64,000 nucleotides of DNA, from the NCBI GenBank assembly GCA_050248735.1, contig JBFWRU010000005.1, positions 228,260-292,259 of the forward strand, written 5' to 3'. Positions 37,119 through 44,658 of this stretch are shown here, piece after piece. Every line of letters begins with the position of its first letter. Position 1 is the stretch's first letter. The position numbers were made by a program, and so were the translations under genes. This stretch comes from JACKFE01 sp050248735. Its GTDB lineage: Bacteria; Nitrospirota; Nitrospiria; Nitrospirales; UBA8639. The notes beneath the pieces were generated by a model, which was not told the DNA's origin, made no database searches, and saw only the letters and a program-made list of their open reading frames with translations.

Positions 37119-38051
37119 TCAGGACATTTCCTGTAGTTTTCCACGACAGGCTAAGAGAGACGCATAGCCCTTCCGGTCAAGAATTTCCGCCAATTCTCGA
37201 GCCAACCTGGCAAACACTCCGCATCCTTCCTCTACCAATACCGTGCCGACTTGAATAGCCGAGGCTCCACATAAGATATGTTCAAAGACATCTACCCCGG
37301 TTTCGACACCACCCGTCCCGATTATAGGAATCCGGTCACCCCAGATATTCCATAAGGCTCGAACGTTGGCCAACGCGACCGGTTTTATCATGCGTCCACC
37401 AAGCCCGCCAAACCCGCCTTTGGGTTTAATCACCACCCTCTCCCGCTCGGGGTCTACCACCAGGCCGTTGCCGACGGAATTGATCATGGTCACGAAGGCA
37501 ATATTCACCCGCTGCAACACCTGAGCAATTTTTTGATGATGAATAGGGTCAAAATAGGGCGGCAACTTCACGCCAAAGGGAATAGTGAGGATGTCCCCCA
37601 GCTTTTTTAGCAACCGTTCAGATTCTTCGAAGTCATACCCGATTTGTGGTTTTCCTGGAATGTTGGGACACGAAAGATTCACCTCGACTAAATCCGGACG
37701 GGCCTGATTCAGAGCCCGCGCGCCTTCTAAAAAATCATCGGGTTGTAACCCTGCCAGACTGGCAATCACCGGTTTGCCAAAACGCCGAAGAGACGGAATC
37801 AGCTTGGCATAGACCGGATACCCCAAGTTGGGCAGTCCCATTGAATTGATCGATCCTCCGGCAAATCCAAAATACCGGGGCTCAGGATTTCCCCGCCTGG
37901 CTTGTGGAGTCATGGATTTGGTCACAATAGCCCCGGACTCGGAAGCGCCAAGCGCCTCAAGTTCTTCCAGAGTCACACACAAGGCTCCCGAAGCATTCAT
38001 CAACCCGTTTGGAAACGCAACGCCTGCAATGACCGTGGAAAGATCCGTCAT
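37119..38051 (-). CDS. pyrD: Dihydroorotate dehydrogenase, class 1A
   Basis: Oxidises dihydroorotate to orotate in pyrimidine synthesis. The 310-residue cytosolic FMN protein matches the class 1A pattern: NASGALC, ITKS-like IVTKS, GNPEPRYFG, INSMGLPNLG, the catalytic C128 in VNLSCPNIPGKPQ, and FGVKLPPYFD. Class 1A enzymes use cysteine (not serine) as base, need no PyrK subunit and usually reduce fumarate. The start ATG 38051 follows the ATPase stop by three bases (TAGGAGATG), so it is coupled to the ABC ATPase gene. Confidence 0.9.
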   Translation of the reverse strand: MTDLSTVIAGVAFPNGLMNASGALCVTLEELEALGASESGAIVTKSMTPQARRGNPEPRYFGFAGGSINSMGLPNLGYPVYAKLIPSLRRFGKPVIASLAGLQPDDFLEGARALNQARPDLVEVNLSCPNIPGKPQIGYDFEESERLLKKLGDILTIPFGVKLPPYFDPIHHQKIAQVLQRVNIAFVTMINSVGNGLVVDPERERVVIKPKGGFGGLGGRMIKPVALANVRALWNIWGDRIPIIGTGGVETGVDVFEHILCGASAIQVGTVLVEEGCGVFARLARELAEILDRKGYASLLACRGKLQEMS

Positions 38052-38054
38052 CTC

Positions 38055-38717
38055 CTACTCCAGTTGACCATCCCGGATAGCCAGGACCCGATCGGCCGCC
38101 TGAGCGGCGCTGAGGGCATGGGTGGCCAATAATATGGTTTGTCCGAACTCCTTTGCACATTGCCGAAGAAGTGTCACAATCCCTGCTCCCGTTTTGCCAT
38201 CCAAATTACCAGTGGGCTCATCCGCGAGAATCAGCCGTGGGCGATGAACAAAGGCCCGTGCAATCGCCACACGCTGTTGTTCCCCGCCCGACAATTCCTG
38301 GGAACGATGACCCAGGCGATGGCTTAGCCCCACCAGGGCCAACATATCTCGAACCTGCTCCCGAATGTCAGAACCCCTCTCACCTCGCAATCGCAGGGGC
38401 AGCGCCACATTTTCTTCGATCGTCAACCCAGGAAGCAAATGAAAGGCCTGAAACACCATTCCTACATCAATCCGCCGCCACTGAGTCCATTCCTGATCGC
38501 CAAAGGTCTTTGTCGACCGGCCGTCCACCACTATTGCTCCGGATGTCGGAGTATCCAGACCGGCCACCAGATGTAATAAGGTACTTTTTCCGCTGCCACT
38601 TGGCCCCATCAGCGCGCAAAACTCGCCCTGAGGAATTTCCAAACACACATCGCGCAAGGCGAAGACAGAAGACGCTCCACGGACATATTCCTTAAAGACA
38701 TGATCGAACTGAATCAC
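38055..38717 (-). CDS. ABC transporter ATPase, LolD/MacB type
   Basis: The 220-residue ATPase has Walker A GPSGSGKST, signature LSGGEQQR, Walker B LILADEPTGNLD and switch His in ATHALS. This subfamily pairs with FtsX/MacB-type permeases, so its partner is most likely the 859-residue permease at 34149-36728. I place the start at a GTG at 38717 (VIQFDHVFKEY), because the 14 upstream in-frame residues are not family-like. pyrD follows after three bases. Confidence 0.9.
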   Translation of the reverse strand: MIQFDHVFKEYVRGASSVFALRDVCLEIPQGEFCALMGPSGSGKSTLLHLVAGLDTPTSGAIVVDGRSTKTFGDQEWTQWRRIDVGMVFQAFHLLPGLTIEENVALPLRLRGERGSDIREQVRDMLALVGLSHRLGHRSQELSGGEQQRVAIARAFVHRPRLILADEPTGNLDGKTGAGIVTLLRQCAKEFGQTILLATHALSAAQAADRVLAIRDGQLE

Positions 38718-38868
38718 AAATGTATTCCACGAACAACATGGGATAGAGAAGAACCCCAATCATGGTATAACAGGATTCAATCCTATATCATACTGTCCGG
38801 GTCACCGACAAAGTCGGAACACGGAAGCGTGGCAACCAACAACACATAATTCATCTGAGCCAGACTTC

Positions 38869-39633
38869 ATGCGGCGGATGCGCTCATTTATGGTCAAGGC
38901 ATTCACTTCCCAAAGTGCCCTACACGCCCTACTCCATCTCATTTTTCCGTCTGACTGTGCCGTGTGCCACGTTCCGTTACGACATGAAGGCATTCCGTTT
39001 ATTTGTCGGACTTGCTGGGCGACATTGTCCCTTCTTCCCAGTCCCTGCTGCCCTCAATGCGGCCAACCCTTTTCCTCTCCGGTCGCTCTTGCCCACAGCC
39101 CCACACACATATGCGGGGCCTGCCGCCAACATCCACCGGCATATACCAAAGCCTGGAGTCTGTATACCTATCAATCCCCCCTCAAAGAAGCACTGGCCCT
39201 CCTGAAATATCGTGGCAAAGTGACTCTGGCCTATCCCCTTGCTCAACTATTTATCCAACATCTCCCCGTCCTTCCTCCCATAGATGTCATCATGCCGGTT
39301 CCCTTGCATGCCCGGCGGTTACGGGAGAGGGAATTTAATCAGTCCGCGTTACTGGCCAGCCCGCTCAGCCAACACCTCGGCCGGCCACTGGTTCTCGGGC
39401 AACTCATTCGTAGACGGCAGACTATTCCGCAAACCTCGTTAACGAAAAAAGAGCGACTCACCAACCTTCGTGAAGCCTTTGCGGTCACACAGCCTGAAAA
39501 GATCCTGGGAAAAGCAGTTCTTCTCGTGGATGACGTTATGACCACCGGCACCACTCTCCATGAATGCGCCAAAACGCTCATCCGCGCGGGATCCGGACAG
39601 GTTTATGGAGTCACCTTGGCCCGTATGATGTAA
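38869..39633 (+). CDS. comF: ComF family phosphoribosyltransferase-like protein
   Basis: The 254-residue protein has the N-terminal four-cysteine zinc finger (CAVC...CRTC...CPQC...CGAC) and a C-terminal phosphoribosyltransferase-type domain with the PRPP loop VLLVDDVMTTGTT. ComF/GntX proteins are linked to DNA uptake in naturally competent bacteria, but their molecular role is not settled. ATG 38869 or 38890 may be the start. It is divergent from the ABC ATPase. Confidence 0.88.
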   Translation: MRRMRSFMVKAFTSQSALHALLHLIFPSDCAVCHVPLRHEGIPFICRTCWATLSLLPSPCCPQCGQPFSSPVALAHSPTHICGACRQHPPAYTKAWSLYTYQSPLKEALALLKYRGKVTLAYPLAQLFIQHLPVLPPIDVIMPVPLHARRLREREFNQSALLASPLSQHLGRPLVLGQLIRRRQTIPQTSLTKKERLTNLREAFAVTQPEKILGKAVLLVDDVMTTGTTLHECAKTLIRAGSGQVYGVTLARMM

Positions 39634-39703
39634 CCCGTCCACCAGCCCTTTCCTTCCATAAAATTTTGCGATATAAAAACGTTCATCATGGAGGAATGCC
39701 GAC

Positions 39704-40054
39704 ATGCCCATTTATGAATACCGTTGCCAGGATTGCCAAAAGCGGAACACGTATTTACTGTTAACCGCCAACGCCCCGACTCCTTCCTGCAAGCATTGCC
39801 ACGGTCAACATTTAGAGCGCCTCATGTCACGATTCGCCGCACCCAAATCGGAAGAAGCTCGCATGGAAGCGCTTGCGAATCCCAGTAACTTCGGCGATCT
39901 GGATGAGAACGATCCCGCGAGCATGGCCCGATTTATGAAAAAAATGGGGAAGGAAATGGGTGAAGATTTAGGAGATGAGATGGATGAAGCCATGGAATCA
40001 ATGGGAGAGGGAGGACAGGACGAGGACAGCATGAGCATTCCCGACGTCGATTGA
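39704..40054 (+). CDS. FmdB-type zinc-ribbon protein
   Basis: The 116-residue protein starts MPIYEYRCQDCQK, the FmdB/CxxC_CXXC_SSSS signature, with a second pair CKHC and one zinc site. The C-terminal half is Met/Glu/Asp/Gly-rich and very acidic, probably disordered. FmdB was named as a putative regulator of formamidase, but most homologues have no known role. A ribosome binding site TGGAGGAA precedes it. Confidence 0.85.
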   Translation: MPIYEYRCQDCQKRNTYLLLTANAPTPSCKHCHGQHLERLMSRFAAPKSEEARMEALANPSNFGDLDENDPASMARFMKKMGKEMGEDLGDEMDEAMESMGEGGQDEDSMSIPDVD

Positions 40055-40323
40055 GCAGAAATTGAGTCCTCATGAATGGAACGTTACCGCCAAAAACCAA
40101 GACTTTTCCGAGAGGCGTTCCATACTTTAGGCATGGATGAAACCTTCCCACGGGCTTGTTGACCATTGTCCCCCCCTCTCAAAAGCTTCCTCAGTTGCCC
40201 ATACCCCCTACGGAGAGTGCTTTTCCTAGCAGGAAGACCCTAGCAAAACGACTTGACTTTTCTTGATCTTTGGGTAAGCTAGACTCACAATTACAATTCG
40301 AGCAATCCAAAAGAACTCCAGAC

Positions 40324-40767
40324 ATGTTTGCCGGACAATATTACTGTAAAGTTGATGAAAAGGGGCGTTTTGTCCTCCCGAGCCCCATTCGTGAAAAGAT
40401 TGAAGCCACGGGAAATACCCTGATGTTTTTGAAGGGCCAAGACCTGCCCGTGCTCGCCTATACCAATCCTGAATGGGAAAATCGCCTGAAAAAAGCCGAA
40501 GAGTTGCTTGATGAAGACCAGCGTCGGCTATTCATGTACCACATGGTCTCTGAAGCCTCGCCTTCGGAAATGGACCGTGCCGGGCGCATGCTCATCCCTG
40601 GACGATTGCGCAAGCTCATCCCGGTGGATGATGAACAGGAAATTGTCCTGGTCGGGATGTTCCACCGTCTGGAAATCTGGAACCCATCCGAGTGGCGCCT
40701 GTATGTCCGGCAAAACGAAGAGACCTACGAATCGCATATGGGGAAGATTCAAGGAATCTTCTTGTAA
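40324..40767 (+). CDS. mraZ: MraZ transcriptional regulator
   Basis: The 147-residue protein has two AbrB-like repeats with the MraZ signatures (CKVDEKGRFVLPSPIRE and EMDRAGRMLIPGRLRK) and the end segment IVLVGMFHRLEIWN. MraZ forms ring oligomers that bind upstream of its own gene and repress the dcw cell-division operon. Here no rsmH, fts or mur gene follows, so it is uncoupled from its normal neighbours. The open frame extends 18 codons upstream, but ATG 40324 gives the family N-terminus MFAGQYYC. TTGACT at 40251-40256 may be a -35 element. Confidence 0.9.
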   Translation: MFAGQYYCKVDEKGRFVLPSPIREKIEATGNTLMFLKGQDLPVLAYTNPEWENRLKKAEELLDEDQRRLFMYHMVSEASPSEMDRAGRMLIPGRLRKLIPVDDEQEIVLVGMFHRLEIWNPSEWRLYVRQNEETYESHMGKIQGIFL

Positions 40768-40821
40768 GTGTCATGAAACCTCCTACTTTTCCTCATCCTT
40801 TCTGTTGAGAACACTGTTCCA

Positions 40822-41412
40822 TTGAGACCCATCCGCATCCCCTCCCTTCCGACCGTCGCGGCTATCAAAGGGAAGGGCGGCCTGATCCTGCTTCCCAGCC
40901 ATACTCGAAAAAGCCGTTCGGCCGATAACCGGTTGGACTGGAACCAGCTCGGTGGCGATTCTCTGACGCCCATTGAACTCTTTGTCGTGCTCCCGTTACC
41001 TCCGAGCATCAACCATCAATACGCCACCGTTAACGGGCGGCGCGTCTTGGCTTCAAAAGGGCGTCAATACAAACTGGCAGTCGCCAATCATCTCCAAGCC
41101 ATTATTCAACAATCACCCCATCGGCCGGAATTTTTTGAGGGCTTGGAGACCCATGCGCTGAGTCTCTCCCTCCGATTTCATTTCAAATCTTCCCTGCGCC
41201 GGGATTTGGATGGTGGGCTCAAAATTGCCCAGGACGCCATTTGCCAGGCGATCGGTCTCAATGACAATCGAATTTCTGAAATTCATCTTCATAAAGACCT
41301 GGATGCGGACCGACCCAGAATGGAATGTACCTTGGCCTGCCTCACCCCCCTGCCTGTCAAATCAAAAACTTCACGCCAACGCCTCTCCGCAATACCAACT
41401 CCACGTCGTTAG
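40822..41412 (+). CDS. RusA-like Holliday junction resolvase
   Basis: The core (from about residue 50) matches the RusA family: LPLPPSINHQYATVNGRRVLASKG, then the acidic catalytic segment RRDLDGGLKIAQDAICQAIGLNDNRISEIHLHK, with conserved Asp residues. RusA cleaves Holliday junctions and is often carried by prophages, but no other phage genes are near. The 196-residue frame begins at a TTG at 40822; the first 45 or so residues are atypical, so the true start may be internal at a non-ATG codon such as the TTG near residue 38. Confidence 0.78.
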   Translation: MRPIRIPSLPTVAAIKGKGGLILLPSHTRKSRSADNRLDWNQLGGDSLTPIELFVVLPLPPSINHQYATVNGRRVLASKGRQYKLAVANHLQAIIQQSPHRPEFFEGLETHALSLSLRFHFKSSLRRDLDGGLKIAQDAICQAIGLNDNRISEIHLHKDLDADRPRMECTLACLTPLPVKSKTSRQRLSAIPTPRR

Positions 41413-41580
41413 GCTGGCATCACAACTGAATCCCAGGATTGGGGGATCTCAAGTTTGTTGCCGTAGGTCCTTGATCCCCGTCCAACTAGGCCGAAGGCCA
41501 GGAAAACACCAACGAAAGGAAATAGGAGGAAATACTTGTGAGAACCCCGGATGCGGCAGGGGAATAGGGGCCCAAATGGA

Positions 41581-41997
41581 CTATGAGGTGATACCGGCGC
41601 GGGAGAGGGCTTGCACGACGACAGAAAGGGGATGGGTCGCTTTGGTCGTCTTCATCTTGGTCAACGCGGGAAAGTGAAATCCGACTTTGGACCCCATACG
41701 ATGTCGCACGACTCCCGGCAACCAGATGCTATCGCCCAAATAGTGCAGTTTGACGGAAACGGGTGTCGCAATCGGCACGGGAGGAAGCTGCCCTTTGGGA
41801 AAATCCACCAACATGCCTTCCGTGCTGAGATTCACGAGATACCCCTGACACAACGTATCCTGCCTGCACCGGATAACGACCGAAAGCCCTTGCTGGTGTT
41901 TGACGGAGATACGACGACTCGCCCGCCGTTCTTCCTGGCCGGAACCAACCGACGTCCGTTGATCCTCGGCTACCGGCGTCTGTTTGCTCATCGTCAT
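41581..41997 (-). CDS. PilZ-domain protein
   Basis: The 138-residue protein has the c-di-GMP-binding PilZ signature: an N-terminal arginine cluster (ERRASRRISV) and the NLSTEGMLV segment (D/NxSxxG type), then a beta-barrel. PilZ proteins translate c-di-GMP levels into changes in motility or surface growth. Its ATG overlaps the stop of the upstream STAS gene by four bases, so the pair is probably one functional unit. Confidence 0.85.
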   Translation of the reverse strand: MTMSKQTPVAEDQRTSVGSGQEERRASRRISVKHQQGLSVVIRCRQDTLCQGYLVNLSTEGMLVDFPKGQLPPVPIATPVSVKLHYLGDSIWLPGVVRHRMGSKVGFHFPALTKMKTTKATHPLSVVVQALSRAGITS

Positions 41998-42365
41998 GAC
42001 TCTGATGGAGTGGGTGAGGAGGGAGAGAGTTCCAGGGCACGCACGGCTTCATCTTCGCTTGCAAAAATGGGAATCCATTCCCTAATTTCGGTCAATTCTA
42101 AAATATCCCGCACGAAACCCGCCGGGGCAATGATGCACATTTTTCCTCCGATCCGCTGAAACCGCCGTTGGGCCAGCACCAACCATCCCAACGCTGCGCT
42201 GTCGATGAAGGACACGGCAACCATATTGAGCACCACATATCGATAGCCTTGTGTAATGGCATAATCGATGCGCCATTTAAAATCCTGTCGGGCATGCTGA
42301 TCAAAGCGTCCGGCAAAAGTGTCGACAAGAATCTCGTGGTTCAAACTGCGTTCTGAAACAACCAT
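41994..42365 (-). CDS. STAS-domain protein (anti-anti-sigma-like)
   Basis: A 123-residue single STAS domain. The phosphorylatable-serine segment is VSFIDSAALGWLV and the C-terminal part reads FVRDILELTEIREWIPIFASEDEA. Such proteins are switched by serine phosphorylation and bind partner kinases or sensors. Start taken at ATG 42365; the frame is open to 42428. It overlaps the PilZ gene by four bases, and a clear paralogue lies at 48495-48848. Confidence 0.83.
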   Translation of the reverse strand: MVVSERSLNHEILVDTFAGRFDQHARQDFKWRIDYAITQGYRYVVLNMVAVSFIDSAALGWLVLAQRRFQRIGGKMCIIAPAGFVRDILELTEIREWIPIFASEDEAVRALELSPSSPTPSES

Positions 42366-42490
42366 AATGAGGTGTCCGATGATCTTACTGGGTGATGTCT
42401 GTTTGTATCGGCTCCAGACGCAACACACTTAACCGGAAGCAAGGGCCAACCCTCAATCGAATGATGATAAAGAAATTCCACACAGGAAAA

Positions 42491-43180
42491 TCATCGTGAT
42501 TCCTGCCGTAGCGAGGACCAGGCGATAGTCAGATCATCCACCAACTGCATAGGCGCCTGTTGAGCAATTTCACTTTTAAATGGGCGGGAAATACGAAGTT
42601 GGACAGTGTGGGATCCGGCCTCCACAACATGATCTGCCGTGAGGTGATATCGCCTCAACGCACCATTTTCGATGGGACCCAAATCCTGCATGCCCACCAC
42701 GTTTCCATCGACCACCCATTCAAACAATCCCCCGGCTAAATTGCGTCTGTCCCCTGAGGAATGATAGGTCACCATGACCCGGGCCGACAGATGAAGCCGA
42801 CCTGAGGCCAACTCCCGTTGAAACTCCAACCCACCACCCTGTTGAGGATTTTGATCGGGTGAAAAATGGATTTGCCCAACTTTCACCTGCAAGCACTGGG
42901 AGGGATGACCGGTCCCTGCCGCATCACACTGGGCAAAAGCCGGAAACCCTTCACCCCCGAATGTGCCATTCGGAGTCGTGAATACCCTCCACTCCGTTAA
43001 GCGATCCGATTCAAAATCGGCCTTGGCCAGCACCACGGCATGAGCAAAGCCACCGCCACAGAAAAGACCGTACACAATTATCCCCGGAAACAGAAAAATC
43101 TTGAGCCACACCGACTTGGCTTGGGCAAAACTCAACCATACCAATAAAAACCTAAATTTACAGGACTGTTTTTCAAACAT
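42491..43180 (-). CDS. Secreted protein of unknown function
   Basis: 229 residues from ATG 43180 (ribosome binding site AGAGGTG). The N-terminus has a basic start and a hydrophobic stretch (FLFPGIIVYGLFCGGGFAHA) that looks like a signal peptide. The mature part reads like a beta-sandwich/LamG-type lectin domain (ADFESDRLTEWRVF, GRLHLSARVMVTY, HTVQLRISRPF). No catalytic residues are recognised. It is divergent from the HEAT-repeat gene. Confidence 0.72.
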   Translation of the reverse strand: MFEKQSCKFRFLLVWLSFAQAKSVWLKIFLFPGIIVYGLFCGGGFAHAVVLAKADFESDRLTEWRVFTTPNGTFGGEGFPAFAQCDAAGTGHPSQCLQVKVGQIHFSPDQNPQQGGGLEFQRELASGRLHLSARVMVTYHSSGDRRNLAGGLFEWVVDGNVVGMQDLGPIENGALRRYHLTADHVVEAGSHTVQLRISRPFKSEIAQQAPMQLVDDLTIAWSSLRQESR

Positions 43181-43430
43181 TTTTACACCTCTTCGGGTTT
43201 TGTTTCGATTTCCTTGCCTGATATGATAAAGGACGGGCGAAGCGAGTTGAGTACAAAGCCTAGGGAAGTTTTTCATGACCATGACATTCATCCGTGCATT
43301 CGGCTCAGGCCTCCCTTCCACCAAACCGTCAGATATCATTCTCTCTTTTCGTCGACGTTTGGGAAGTCATTAACTCCTCGCTCCAACATCGGCCTGATTC
43401 ATTCACCAACGACCACAAAGGTTACCTTTC

Positions 43431-44516
43431 ATGAGCGTATGTGACAAAAATTTGATCGTGCCTTTTGGCTTATTGACCTTCATAATCTGCGGAATGGGGT
43501 TTTCTTCCTCGGTGTCAGCACAACATCCAGCGCAGGGGGAACAACCGAATCACCCGTTGGCCCAAGCTCAAACGATTCTTATTGAAGGAGTCGCTCTGAC
43601 CGAACGTGGACTCCAAGATCCGAGGACCATACTTCAAAGCGTTACCGAGCAACTGCGCAATGCAGGGTGGTCCGTCGTGTCTAAACCCGATCTCCCCCAT
43701 GATGCGGTTGTCCGGGTAAAATGCGAAGAACGACAAACCTGGACCGGACCAAGCAAACATCGACGAACCGGATCTACACCCACCACTCGGTTGTGGAAAG
43801 GACCGGCCTGTCACCTTTCCTATCGTTTTAACCATCAGACACCAAATTGGAGTTGGGAAGTCAGGACTTCATTTGAAGATACACGCGAAGCGGCCAAGGC
43901 GGCAGGAGCGACGGATATCGGAACCTTTGCGCTCAACTCACTAAACACCCAACTCCAACAAGACGAATTTCCGTTATTTCTAGCCGCCGAATGGAGACAA
44001 ACAGAGCGGCTCTTATCCATCTATCGGCAATCGTCCGATCAGATCGAACAACAACTCACCATTCTTCACCTCTTGGGGGGCCTCCCTTCCGAGCAGGCCT
44101 TGACCACCCTTGAAGAGGCTCTTAGCCGGCCAGCCTTGGCTCCCACCGCCCTTTTAGCCTTGGGACAACAGGGAGAAGCAGGGATCCCCGCTCTGGTCTC
44201 CTGTCTGCAAACCTCGCACGATTCTGACCAGCAATTGGCGGCCATTCAGGGACTAGGAACCATCGCCACGCAAAATAAAAATCCCGTGCTCTTCACTCAA
44301 TTCATGGCGTTATTGGAGTCAGAAGACCCTCGAATACAAACCGAAGCGGTCAAAGGCTTAGGAAACCTGGGTGACCGTCGCGCCGTTCAGCCCTTGGAAC
44401 AACTCAATCTGAAAGCCTGGACCAATTCTTCCACCAGTCCCGACATGAAAGCCCTTCGGGATATGCTGAGTTGGAGTCTGTGGGAATTGAACCCGACCGC
44501 CCACACCGGGGGATAA
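43431..44516 (+). CDS. Secreted HEAT-repeat protein
   Basis: The 361-residue protein has a signal peptide (to about residue 30, FSSSVSAQ). A middle domain (about 45-160) contains one cysteine pair, and the C-terminal half has HEAT-type helical repeats (ALLALGQQGEAGIPALVSCLQ, AIQGLGTIATQ, AVKGLGNLGDRRAVQPL). HEAT repeats bind other proteins. It is probably periplasmic; function unknown. A ribosome binding site (AAAGG) precedes the ATG. Confidence 0.78.
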   Translation: MSVCDKNLIVPFGLLTFIICGMGFSSSVSAQHPAQGEQPNHPLAQAQTILIEGVALTERGLQDPRTILQSVTEQLRNAGWSVVSKPDLPHDAVVRVKCEERQTWTGPSKHRRTGSTPTTRLWKGPACHLSYRFNHQTPNWSWEVRTSFEDTREAAKAAGATDIGTFALNSLNTQLQQDEFPLFLAAEWRQTERLLSIYRQSSDQIEQQLTILHLLGGLPSEQALTTLEEALSRPALAPTALLALGQQGEAGIPALVSCLQTSHDSDQQLAAIQGLGTIATQNKNPVLFTQFMALLESEDPRIQTEAVKGLGNLGDRRAVQPLEQLNLKAWTNSSTSPDMKALRDMLSWSLWELNPTAHTGG

Positions 44517-44658
44517 CAACTTCCCCCGCGCCTGTCTCTCACCGTCTATTTTTTCTTTTCCTAATCCAGGCGGGTTTTCCAGGGAACCCATTCCTCGGCT
44601 CGTGACCTTTACTTTTCCCATACATTGGGCATAGGCTTTTCTTGGATATCATAAACAC

